Assembly: GCA_947473305.1 (NCBI GenBank)
Contig: CANJCB010000016.1
Span: 30,633 to 94,632 of the forward strand
Direction: 5' to 3'
Source: Rhodospirillales bacterium
GTDB lineage: Bacteria; Pseudomonadota; Alphaproteobacteria; ATCC43930; CGMCC-115725
Length of the DNA: 64,000 nucleotides
The notes below the pieces were generated by a model. It had not been told where the DNA came from, searched no databases, and worked only from the letters and a program-made list of their open reading frames with translations. This document shows, in pieces, positions 18,405 to 25,868 of the stretch (positions are counted from its first letter, which is position 1; every line of letters starts with the position of its first letter). The position numbers and the translations under genes are program-made.

Positions 18405-19457
18405 ATGACGCCCCCCGATGCAGGCGGCCTGCCGCCCCGCCTGATCTATCCGCATGAGACGCCCGATGGTCTCGGCATCGTGGGCGAGCCCTGGCCGGGC
18501 ATCTTCTGGCTGCGCATGCCGCTGCCCATGCGGTTGAACCATATCAATCTCTGGCTGCTGGCGGACGGCGACGGCTGGACCGTGGTGGATACCGGCCTCG
18601 GGACGCCGGAAGCGAAGGAAATCTGGGAAGGGATCTTCGCGACAGGTCTTCAGGGCAAGCCGATCACGCGAATGATCGTAACCCATTTCCATCCCGACCA
18701 TGTGGGTCTTGCGGGCTGGCTCGCGGAGCGCTGGGGCGTGACCATGGTCGCAACCGAGCTCGAATGGCTCTACGGCCGCATGATCCCCCTGGAGGCAAGC
18801 CCCGAGCGGGTGGTTAACGCCAGCCGTTTCTATCGCGAGAACGGGCTCTCATCGGAGGTTGCCGAGACGGTGGCCGGCCGGCCCGGATCCATGCGGGCTT
18901 TCGTGAGCACTGTGCCGACCTTCTTCAAGCGTATCTCGGACGGGGACGATATCGAGATCGGCGGGCGGTCCTGGCGTGTCATCGTCGGCCAGGGTCATTC
19001 GCCGGAGCATGCCTGTCTCTTTTGCCCCGAGATCAACGTGATGATCGCGGGCGATCAGGTGCTGCCCCGGATCACGCCCAATGTCAGCGTCTGGCCGGGT
19101 GAGCCCGAGGCCGATCCCTTGAGCCGGTTTCTTTCATCCCTGGCACGGATCGACGGCATGGTGAGAAGTGATCCCCTCGTCCTGCCGTCCCATGGATTGC
19201 CGTTCCAGGGGCTCAATCCGCGGATCGGCTATCTGATCGCCCATCACGACGAGCGTCTCGCCGAGGTGGAAATAGCCTGTGAGGAACCCAAGACCGGCGC
19301 CGATATCCTGCCGTTGCTTTTCCGGCGAGAGTTGGACGTTTCCCAGATGGGGATCGCGCTGGGCGAGGCGCTTGCCCATACTCATCTGCTGGTTGCGCAG
19401 GGCCGCCTTCACAAAGCGAGGCGGGACGACGGCGCGATTGTCTTTCGGAAGCTCTAA
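18405..19457 (+). CDS. Metallo-beta-lactamase-fold hydrolase
   Basis: A 350-residue MBL-fold protein. The metal motif THFHPDHVG gives His94, His96, Asp98 and His99. Later ligands are the GHSPEHAC histidine, the Asp of IAGDQVLPRITP and the LPSHGLP histidine. The C-terminal ~80 residues form the helical LACTB2-like extension that ends in a winged-helix-like segment (GEALAHTHLLVAQGRL). Relatives hydrolyse acyl-CoA or glutathione thioesters, or RNA (LACTB2). It lies directly downstream of an oxygenase gene on the same strand. It is convergent with the glycine-zipper lipoprotein gene, 2 nt apart. Confidence 0.87.
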   Translation: MTPPDAGGLPPRLIYPHETPDGLGIVGEPWPGIFWLRMPLPMRLNHINLWLLADGDGWTVVDTGLGTPEAKEIWEGIFATGLQGKPITRMIVTHFHPDHVGLAGWLAERWGVTMVATELEWLYGRMIPLEASPERVVNASRFYRENGLSSEVAETVAGRPGSMRAFVSTVPTFFKRISDGDDIEIGGRSWRVIVGQGHSPEHACLFCPEINVMIAGDQVLPRITPNVSVWPGEPEADPLSRFLSSLARIDGMVRSDPLVLPSHGLPFQGLNPRIGYLIAHHDERLAEVEIACEEPKTGADILPLLFRRELDVSQMGIALGEALAHTHLLVAQGRLHKARRDDGAIVFRKL

Positions 19458-19459
19458 CC

Positions 19460-19843
19460 CTACCAGCGCGGCGGGGGTGGCGGCGCGTAATAGGGGTAAT
19501 AGGCCGCCGGCGGCGCTTGGTAATAGTAATAGGTCGGCGGCGGGGGCGGAGGAGGTGGCGGTGCGTAATAGCCGTAGCCGTAGCCATAGGCCCGATCGGT
19601 ATTGCGGCCCACCGCGCTGCCGACCGCGGCGCCGATAAGAGCACCGGCCGCCGTTGCCGCCACATTGCCGCTGCCGCGCCCGATCTGGGCTCCGGCTAGC
19701 GCGCCGGCACCCGCGCCGAAGAGGCCGCCGGCAGTTTCGTTCGGATGATAGGGATTGAAGCAGCCGCTCAAGGTCCCGACAAGAAAAAGGCAGAAAAGAG
19801 CTTTCGCCGCCCGTTTCGCAAACCCAGCCGTCATCATGTTCAT
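19460..19843 (-). CDS. Glycine-zipper outer-membrane lipoprotein with Pro/Tyr-rich tail
   Basis: A 127-residue lipoprotein precursor. A basic N-terminus and hydrophobic core lead to the lipobox L25-S-G-C28. After Cys28 comes a glycine zipper of repeated small residues (GGLFGAGAGALAGAQIG and GALIGAAVGSAVGR) of the SlyB/YmgG type, likely inserting in or lying on the outer membrane. The last ~45 residues are almost entirely Pro and Tyr, including nine consecutive prolines, and may bind peptidoglycan or partner proteins. It is the last gene of the five-gene envelope operon, 6 nt after the preceding stop. Low sequence complexity makes distant homology unreliable. Confidence 0.72.
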   Translation of the reverse strand: MNMMTAGFAKRAAKALFCLFLVGTLSGCFNPYHPNETAGGLFGAGAGALAGAQIGRGSGNVAATAAGALIGAAVGSAVGRNTDRAYGYGYGYYAPPPPPPPPPTYYYYQAPPAAYYPYYAPPPPPRW

Positions 19844-19849
19844 TCCCGC

Positions 19850-20818
19850 CTAATGCCCCCAGGATTGGGCCAGTTGCGTCATCATGGCAAGCGCGATCTC
19901 GGCGCCATTGGCATTGCCGGCGGCGCGGCTCGGACGGGCTTCGAAGCCATGATTGGTCGCCACATATTCGGTGAGGCCCGAACCGGGGGTTGCGCCGTCC
20001 GACATGGCGTCGGCGATCACGGCGCCTGTGTTCACGTCCTTTGCGGTCGCCCGGAAGAGATAGCCCGAGGGGGACCCGGAATCATAGGTCATCAGGACTT
20101 CGATGAAGACATCCGCATGACCGCGCAGGGCGGACATTTCGATGCGCTGCACATCGCTGGCGCCGGGGTGCTTGTCACCAGCGATCCGGATCATGGAACT
20201 GCGGTCCACAAGCCGCGCACCCGCCTTCAAGAAAGGATCCTCGAAGCCCTTTTCGAAGCGCCACATGTCCTTCTCGGCCATGACCGGCGCACGGGATCCG
20301 GAGCCGACCTGGACGTCGGTCTGGACGCGCTCCCGGGTGCTGCCGCCGACCGCGCCGAAGGTCGTCGTGCTCTGGCTGCCCGCATAGGTCTGGGCGAGTG
20401 AGCCATAGCCGTAGGGTTGATAGCTTGTCGAAGCGCCGCCGGAACGGTTCGTGCTGATCTGGCCGGCGACCCCGCTCGTGCGGACTTCGCTGTCCACCTT
20501 GTACTTCTGCGATTCGACATCGCTGCTGAGCACGCGGTTCCAGAAGACGGCGATGCGGGGCGACTTATGCGCGAGATAGGCAGCCCGGAAACGGGAAGTG
20601 GTCGCGCCCTGGGCCGCCGGATCCGTCGCCTTGGGTGGGGCGGTCAGGACTTCCGGCAGGTTTTGGCGGTCTGACGGGGTTCCCACAGCCGGTGCCCCCA
20701 GGCTGGGAACGCCCACGGGCATAGGGGGAATATAGGGCGGCACACCCTGGGCCGACGCCATTCCGCCCGTCTTTATGACGAGGGCGCCGATCAGAACGCC
20801 AAGAGCCAGCCGTTTCAT
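19850..20818 (-). CDS. Exported protein with a probable CsgG/LpoB-type domain
   Basis: A 322-residue exported protein. A Sec signal (MKRLALGVLIGALVIKTGG, cleavage near ASAQ at about residue 24) is followed by a Pro-rich linker to residue ~75. Then comes a domain with RIAVFWNRVL, EKGFEDPFLKAGARLVDRS, ADVFIEVLMTY and ATAKDVNTGAVIADAM. The order of features (strand, helix 'lkaGaxlVDRs', 'aDv.iev', 'a.dv.tGavia') resembles CsgG/HfaB and LpoB-like folds, but similarity is weak and inferred by eye. A Gly/Ser/Tyr-rich insertion around residues 118-165 interrupts it. It starts 1 nt after the preceding stop, so coupling is likely. Confidence 0.6.
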   Translation of the reverse strand: MKRLALGVLIGALVIKTGGMASAQGVPPYIPPMPVGVPSLGAPAVGTPSDRQNLPEVLTAPPKATDPAAQGATTSRFRAAYLAHKSPRIAVFWNRVLSSDVESQKYKVDSEVRTSGVAGQISTNRSGGASTSYQPYGYGSLAQTYAGSQSTTTFGAVGGSTRERVQTDVQVGSGSRAPVMAEKDMWRFEKGFEDPFLKAGARLVDRSSMIRIAGDKHPGASDVQRIEMSALRGHADVFIEVLMTYDSGSPSGYLFRATAKDVNTGAVIADAMSDGATPGSGLTEYVATNHGFEARPSRAAGNANGAEIALAMMTQLAQSWGH

Positions 20819-20819
20819 C

Positions 20820-21332
20820 CTAGTCTCCTTCGCGCAACTCGACGGTGAAGTTGGCTACCCGACGAATGTCGGTCGACTTCTCTTGGTACTGTCCGAAGGA
20901 GCGCGGCGGCAGGAAGACGCGCTGCCAGGCGCTCGGCGGCTCGACATTGAAGTTGGCGGTGTCCAGGAACATCGTCCGCCCCTGCACCTGCAAGGGGAAG
21001 TCGGTGCAGTTGATGAGCCGGGATTGAACCTCGACCGTGCCCGTCTCGGTGCGCCGCGCCGCGACCGACTGCACGAGCACCTTGTTGGCGATCCGGGGGT
21101 CGATTACCCGCACAGAATTGAGCGGAACGGCGGTCATGGTGCCAGGCAGCGGCCCCATGATGACCTGTCCCGCCTGAACGGCGGTCAGATAAGGGGTGAA
21201 GTCGCAGGCCACATCCGGCGGCCGGGTCACCTGTGTGGGGACGCAGCCAGCCAACACCGCGGCGCCCATGAGGGCGCCGAGTGCCGTCGTCTTGCTAACC
21301 TTGCGGTTCATGCTTCTGCTCTTGTCGGTCAT
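20820..21332 (-). CDS. YcfL-like lipoprotein (DUF1425 type, tentative)
   Basis: A 170-residue lipoprotein with basic N-terminus, hydrophobic stretch and lipobox L27-A-G-C30. The mature domain carries VEVQSRLINCTDFPLQVQ, RTMFLD, SAWQRVFLPPRS and STDIRRVANFTVEL. This is the pattern of the YcfL family, in which a beta-sandwich domain follows the lipid anchor. The ATG at 21332 is favoured (AGGG 5 nt upstream, 7 nt after the TPR gene stop); an ATG at 21311 is an alternative. In enterobacteria ycfL lies next to lpoB, and the same partners occur in this operon, which strengthens the call. Function unknown. Confidence 0.6.
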   Translation of the reverse strand: MTDKSRSMNRKVSKTTALGALMGAAVLAGCVPTQVTRPPDVACDFTPYLTAVQAGQVIMGPLPGTMTAVPLNSVRVIDPRIANKVLVQSVAARRTETGTVEVQSRLINCTDFPLQVQGRTMFLDTANFNVEPPSAWQRVFLPPRSFGQYQEKSTDIRRVANFTVELREGD

Positions 21333-21339
21333 GATGGCC

Positions 21340-22686
21340 CTATCTGCGCGCGATCGCGCCAGGAGCGCTATCCGGTACATCGAGCGCGGAACGAGCCCGA
21401 ACCCAACCGAGGCTGCATTGGCCCGCGGTTGCAATCTTGACCGGCTTGCGTCCGACCTCGGTCCCGGCCGGGTCGTAGAAGACCGCTTCGAATTGCAAGG
21501 GCTGGCCGCCGCCTTGGAGGTCGCTCGCCTTCAGCGTGGTTACCGCGATCGTCCCTGGGATATTGTCCCAGGCGCGCACGTCGGCTTCCGGCCGCATGGC
21601 TTCAGCCGCCATCGAGGCGAACATGCCGACCAGCGCCAGCGCGGCGCCAGCGCCCTGGAGATTGCTGTTGTTGGACATCGTCATCAGGGCGGCGCCGGTC
21701 GTCATGGCGACTGAACCGGCCGTCTTGGTGGCGTCCTTGAATTCGGCTTTACCCTCGAGGATGCCGTCGATCGGACGCCCGTTGCGGGTGCTCGCCTGAC
21801 GGAAGAGGTCCGACGCCGGAGCGGCCGCGAAAGCGGCCGTCCGGGTCTTGGCGCCATCGGCCATGCTTTCGATGACAACGCGGGTGATATTCGAGGGCGG
21901 ACCCGGCTGAAAGGTCAGCAGCTCGGAACTCTTGCCCTTCGCCACCTTCATCGGCGGGTTGCCGTATTCGGCGAGGATGAGGACATTGTTTTCCGTCGGC
22001 GGCGCGCCAAGGGCCGGAGAGGTCTTCGCGGCAACGTCAAAGGAATCCTTACCGGAACTGCCGGCCGGGGAGCAACGAGCGGCCCATCCTTCGAGGAAAT
22101 TCAGCAACGGGAAATCCGCGTCGAACCGCTCGTTATAAGAGAAGGTGCTTTGCAGAATGCCGCCGCGGAAGCTGGCCCGCGCGTTCTCGTAGTCGCCGGC
22201 ATGCATGTAAGTGAGGCCGCGATAATAGTAGGCGAGGGCCCGTTCATAGGGCTCGCCCTTGAAGTCCTTGACGTTTTCCTTGGTCCAGAGCGACCGGGCC
22301 TCCGCCGCCTTGGGATTGTCGGCATAGATCGCTTCGATCGTGTTGAGTGACACGTCGAAGGACTTGGCCGCGTTGTCGTCGTCGCCGAGCTGAAAGGCGG
22401 CAAGGCCGGCGCGCATATGGTTCAGCGCCTCGTTCCGCTTACCTTCGATGAGCACCCGGGAATAGAGACGTTGGGCATCCTGCGGCTTGTCCGCCAGATA
22501 GTCCTTCATCTGATCCTGCGGAATCGCCTGGGCCAGTTCGTGGGTCTGGATCGGTCCGCAAGCGGTTGCCAACGCACAGACGGCCGTAGCCGCCAAAAGC
22601 CCTGCGATTCTAATCGTGTATCCCCCCCTTTTTATAAAGCGTTTATCGATAGATGATGTCGTCGGCCGCGGCGCGGGCGAATTCAT
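21340..22686 (-). CDS. TPR-repeat lipoprotein (COG3014-like)
   Basis: A large exported lipoprotein. The lipobox is L-A-T-A-C (Cys43 counting from the ATG at 22686). Mature TPR-like helices cover residues ~85-190, including ALNHMRAGLAAFQLGD and RALAYYYRGLTYMHAGDYE. A C-terminal beta-rich domain contains a hydrophobic segment near residues 325-365. The start is uncertain. The ATG at 22686 overlaps the lpoB-like gene by 44 bp and gives a long, atypical signal. An ATT at 22614, 7 nt after a run of seven G (22622-22628), would give a compact 18-residue lipoprotein signal. In other proteobacteria COG3014 proteins cluster with LpoB and YcfL, as here. Confidence 0.68.
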   Translation of the reverse strand: MNSPAPRPTTSSIDKRFIKRGGYTIRIAGLLAATAVCALATACGPIQTHELAQAIPQDQMKDYLADKPQDAQRLYSRVLIEGKRNEALNHMRAGLAAFQLGDDDNAAKSFDVSLNTIEAIYADNPKAAEARSLWTKENVKDFKGEPYERALAYYYRGLTYMHAGDYENARASFRGGILQSTFSYNERFDADFPLLNFLEGWAARCSPAGSSGKDSFDVAAKTSPALGAPPTENNVLILAEYGNPPMKVAKGKSSELLTFQPGPPSNITRVVIESMADGAKTRTAAFAAAPASDLFRQASTRNGRPIDGILEGKAEFKDATKTAGSVAMTTGAALMTMSNNSNLQGAGAALALVGMFASMAAEAMRPEADVRAWDNIPGTIAVTTLKASDLQGGGQPLQFEAVFYDPAGTEVGRKPVKIATAGQCSLGWVRARSALDVPDSAPGAIARR

Positions 22687-23293
22687 AGATCCCGCTCCAG
22701 ACGATCGTGCCGCGCTCCAGGTCGACCATCTCGAAGGTCACCTGGTTGTAGCGCTGGATCATGCCGGTGCGGGGATCGCGGGAATCGAGGCTCGCGATAT
22801 TGCCGCGCAGGCGGAAGTCGCCGCCCGCCTGGGCCTTGGTCAGCCCGACCGTGCCGGTGTCGACCTGTCCCTGGCGCTTCAGGTCGCGTTCCTGCTGCAC
22901 CATGCCGGCGCTCTGCCGGGAAACAAAGACCATGCGTCCCTGGGATGCGCGGTTGAGGTTGATGCGCAGCCGGTCGGCGATGATGTTGCGGTTGATCCGC
23001 TGCGAGCTCTCATTGGAGAAATATTCGCCATCGACGATGACCTGGGGCGGAACCGCGCGGCCTGCAAGCTGTGGGGTACCGAGCATGTCGCGCATCATCT
23101 GGTCGGTCATGCTGGTGATGTCCTGGCCTTCGATGCCGACGCCCGCGACCGGTCCGCGCGTGTTGGGATCCAGGTTCACCGTCGCCGAACCCGCGACGTT
23201 CTGTGTCGGCGAGGTCATCGGGCCATTACAGGCGCCAAGGCCCACGACCAGGCCGATGGCGACGCAATTCCGGATCAGAGTTTGAATAGGCAC
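22643..23293 (-). CDS. lpoB: Penicillin-binding protein activator LpoB-like lipoprotein
   Basis: A 216-residue lipoprotein. The signal MPIQTLIRN plus hydrophobic core ends in lipobox L19-G-A-C22. The mature domain has LpoB family landmarks: ITSMTDQMMRDML, VIVDGEYFSNESSQRINRN, IADRLRINLNRAS and RMVFVSR. A strand-rich end reads YNQVTFEMVDLERGTIVWSG. In E. coli LpoB crosses the periplasm to stimulate PBP1b. The GTG at 23293 is chosen because GGGGGAG lies 9 nt upstream; a TTG at 23311 is the only longer option. It is the first gene of the envelope operon. Unlike E. coli LpoB it has only a short linker after the lipid anchor. Confidence 0.8.
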   Translation of the reverse strand: MPIQTLIRNCVAIGLVVGLGACNGPMTSPTQNVAGSATVNLDPNTRGPVAGVGIEGQDITSMTDQMMRDMLGTPQLAGRAVPPQVIVDGEYFSNESSQRINRNIIADRLRINLNRASQGRMVFVSRQSAGMVQQERDLKRQGQVDTGTVGLTKAQAGGDFRLRGNIASLDSRDPRTGMIQRYNQVTFEMVDLERGTIVWSGIYEFARAAADDIIYR

Positions 23294-23554
23294 GCGCGGT
23301 ATCTCCCCCAAGGTTCAAGCCGCAGCCGCGGGCAAAATGATACTCTATTGGGCTTGTGCGGCGTCGATAGCGCCTAAAAAGATATCAAAATGTCACAGGA
23401 GCGGCAAACTTTCGTTCATCCGCGGCTGTGACGAGGCTCACGGTAATGGTCCTATTGTTGAGATTACCGAACCTCATTCCCATTGCATCGGGCGGTTCAT
23501 CCGGGCGTAATTGGATCGCGCAACGACGCGAAGAAGCCCAAGAGGATCGATCCC

Positions 23555-24379
23555 ATGTCGTCATACGAATGCATCGAGGTTGCCATCGACGAGGCGGTGG
23601 CCTCGGTCACGCTGAACCGGCCGAAGAAACTCAACGCCTTGAGCGATCAGCTCATGGTTGAACTAACGGCGGCGTTGGACGAGATCGCCAAGGACGACAA
23701 GATCCGCGTGGTGGTGCTATCCGGCGCCGGCCGCGCCTTCAGCGCCGGCTTCGACGTGACCCCGCGCCCGGTGCCGCGTAGCACGATCCAGGAATGGAAA
23801 GAGCATGTACATATCGGCATCGGGGCGATGAAGCGGGTCTGGACGCTGCCTCAGCCGGTGCTCGCCAAGGTGCGTGGCGCCTGCGTCGGCGGCGGCTTCG
23901 ACCTGGCCTTGTCCTGCGACCTGACGATCGCCAGCGAAGACGCCTTCTTCGGCGAGCCCGAGGTGAAGTGGGGCGGCGGGGCCATGTTCATGATCCTGCC
24001 CTGGATCCTGCAATTGAAGCATGTGAACGAGCTTCTGATGATCGGCCGGACGATGCCCGCCAAGCGCGCCTATGAACTCGGCATCGTCAACGAGGTCGTG
24101 GCCAACGAGGCGCTCGACGAGCACGTCATGAACACGGCCAAGCATCTCGCCACCATGCCGGCCGGCACGCTCGCCCGGAACAAGGAAGCCGTGCATCGCA
24201 TGCTGGATATCATGGGCATCGCCGAGGGCATGCTGGCCAGCCAGGACCTCACGACCCAGCGGCTCGCCGGCCGCAGCGGCGAGGGCAAGGAATTCGGGGA
24301 ATACGCCGCCAAGCACGGCCTTAAGGCCGCCTTCGAATGGCGCGACAAGAAGTTCGGGGAGAAGGTCCAGCCGAAGTAG
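23555..24379 (+). CDS. Enoyl-CoA hydratase/isomerase family protein
   Basis: A 274-residue crotonase-fold protein. The oxyanion-hole loops are present (FSAGFDV and GACVGGGFDLALSCD). At the two catalytic positions of rat mitochondrial hydratase it has Asp (GGGFD) in place of Glu144 and a retained Glu (GEPEVKWG) at Glu164. It is therefore probably an isomerase or hydrolase variant rather than a standard hydratase. The ATG at 23555 has AAGAGGA upstream; longer in-frame starts lack a site. It stands alone on the plus strand behind a 261-bp intergenic region shared with the lpoB-like gene, and is convergent with another crotonase gene. Confidence 0.82.
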   Translation: MSSYECIEVAIDEAVASVTLNRPKKLNALSDQLMVELTAALDEIAKDDKIRVVVLSGAGRAFSAGFDVTPRPVPRSTIQEWKEHVHIGIGAMKRVWTLPQPVLAKVRGACVGGGFDLALSCDLTIASEDAFFGEPEVKWGGGAMFMILPWILQLKHVNELLMIGRTMPAKRAYELGIVNEVVANEALDEHVMNTAKHLATMPAGTLARNKEAVHRMLDIMGIAEGMLASQDLTTQRLAGRSGEGKEFGEYAAKHGLKAAFEWRDKKFGEKVQPK

Positions 24380-24393
24380 GGCTGATTATTCGG

Positions 24394-24422
24394 ACGCGGA
24401 ACGGGGAAGACCCGTTCCGCGT
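24394..24422. terminator. Perfect 12-bp hairpin between convergent crotonase genes
   Basis: ACGCGGAACGGG (24394-24405) and CCCGTTCCGCGT (24411-24422) are exact reverse complements around the loop GAAGA. The hairpin lies between stops at 24379 and 24432 and can serve both strands. There is no T-run on either side, as for the hairpin at 6765-6795. Confidence 0.62.
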
Positions 24423-24431
24423 AAGGCTGTG

Positions 24432-25235
24432 TCAAGTCTGGGTGGGTTTCTTCAAGGCAAAATCCTTCCCGGCCTTCTGCCGCTCTGCACTCAGCAAATG
24501 AAGCCGATAGAGGTTGCGGCCATGCTGGATGGACTCGTCGCGCGGTTGATTGAAGCCGATCTGCAGCGCCTCCATTTCGACCCGCACCGCGTTGGGTGGG
24601 CTTAGGGCGATAAGGCCCACCAGGCGTTCGGCCTCTTTCACCACCTCGCTCGCCGGAACGACCGTGTTGACGAGGTGGATTCTCCGAGCCTCTTCCGCGT
24701 CGAGATGCTCGCCGGTGAGCACGATCTTGGCGGCGACCGCATAGGGCAGATGGCGGGCCAATTGGGTCGTGGCGCTGACACCCGCAAAACCGTAGCTCAA
24801 TTCCGGCAGGCCGAATTTGGCGTCTGTGGCGGCAACCCTGATGTCGGTGAGCGCGAGCAGATAGATAAAGCCTTGGCCCAGGCACCAGCCGTTGATTGCG
24901 CCGATGATCGGCTTCATCCGCTTGTGCCGGATGATGTCCTCTTCCCAGCCGGGACGGCTCGGCTCTTCTCCTTCGCCTTCGTGCAGGAAGAGATAGGCGT
25001 CGAGCTCCTGCTCCCGCGTGCGCTCCGGACGGAAGCCGTTCTTGAGATCGGCGCCGGCCGAGAAGGAGCGCCCGTCCGCTCCCATCATGATCCCCGCGCG
25101 CACCGAACGGTCCAGTTCGAAGTCGCGGATCGCGTGATAGAGATCCTTGTGCATCTGCGGGTTGAAGACGTTGACCTTGCCGTTGTCGATGATGAAATAG
25201 GCGATCCCGTTCTTCTTTTCGTAGCGCAAGGTCAT
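24432..25235 (-). CDS. Enoyl-CoA hydratase/isomerase family protein
   Basis: A 267-residue crotonase-fold protein. Substrate-loop residues FSAGADLKNG and GWCLGQGFIYLLALTD are visible. The position of catalytic Glu144 is Ile (GQGFI) while the Glu164 equivalent is kept (GLPELSYG), so classical hydratase chemistry is unlikely. A 40-residue insertion rich in Glu and Arg (PERTREQELDAYLFLHEGEG region) follows the first loop. The ATG at 25235 has a strong GGAGGA 6 nt upstream; a longer in-frame reading to 25430 is antisense to nothing but lacks a ribosome site. It follows the cupin gene by 32 nt and is probably co-transcribed. Confidence 0.82.
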   Translation of the reverse strand: MTLRYEKKNGIAYFIIDNGKVNVFNPQMHKDLYHAIRDFELDRSVRAGIMMGADGRSFSAGADLKNGFRPERTREQELDAYLFLHEGEGEEPSRPGWEEDIIRHKRMKPIIGAINGWCLGQGFIYLLALTDIRVAATDAKFGLPELSYGFAGVSATTQLARHLPYAVAAKIVLTGEHLDAEEARRIHLVNTVVPASEVVKEAERLVGLIALSPPNAVRVEMEALQIGFNQPRDESIQHGRNLYRLHLLSAERQKAGKDFALKKPTQT

Positions 25236-25267
25236 GAGCGTCCTCCGGTCTTTTGAAAGATTGGGTG

Positions 25268-25711
25268 TTATTTCTGCTCGGCTTCCGAGATGCCGCGCGT
25301 GTGATAGCTTTCTTTCAGCGGCGTGTGATTGACCCGGTCCGCCCGGATCGCCGCCATGTCGGGAAGCGCCACGTCGAAGGCTTCGACCTGGAGCAGTTCC
25401 AGATCCTCCTCGCCCGCGGATTCGAACCAATAGGCGAAGTTGCGGGGGATCAGGACACCTTCGTGGGGGCCGAGATCGGCGACCACCGCATCGCCCTCGC
25501 CATAAAAGCGGGCGCGGCCTTTCAACACGAACCAGAAGCCGTCGAGATGCTTGTGGGAATGGAGGTTGTTCTCCCCGCCCTGCTTGATGACCTGGATATT
25601 GGCGTACATCCGGTCGGTACGGGCGAGACGGATGAAATGCTTGCCCTTCTCGAATTCGGGCTTGGTGTAGTGGAAGGTCTGGGCCTGCGGGCCGACGGTG
25701 ATTTCGCTCAA
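25268..25711 (-). CDS. Cupin-domain protein
   Basis: A 147-residue single-barrel cupin. Motif 1 is GGENNLHSHKHLDGFWFVLKG with metal-ligand histidines at 51, 53 and possibly 55. Motif 2 is the GPHEGVLIPRNFAYWFES region, where the usual His is replaced by Tyr/Trp-rich sequence. It is probably cytoplasmic. The gene precedes a crotonase on the same strand, so the pair may process one CoA-linked compound. The function of such small cupins is not predictable; options are isomerase, dioxygenase or sensor. Confidence 0.8.
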   Translation of the reverse strand: MSEITVGPQAQTFHYTKPEFEKGKHFIRLARTDRMYANIQVIKQGGENNLHSHKHLDGFWFVLKGRARFYGEGDAVVADLGPHEGVLIPRNFAYWFESAGEEDLELLQVEAFDVALPDMAAIRADRVNHTPLKESYHTRGISEAEQK

Positions 25712-25868
25712 GGGGAAGCTCCTCGGAGGGGAGTGCCTAGCCTAGGGGTTGCGGGTTGCCTGTCAACCGCCGGCTCGCTGGTTCGCATGCCAGGGTTGCG
25801 GGTTGTGGCGCGCCCCGCCGGCATCTGATACGGATGAACCGCAAGGGGCGCGAGGGATCGGCAGGCGA

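Noticed and set aside
19460..19600. DNA tandem repeat or CRISPR-like array
   Set aside because: The repetition is GGC/GGT-rich sequence that simply encodes the Pro/Tyr tail of the lipoprotein. No spacers or constant repeats are present.
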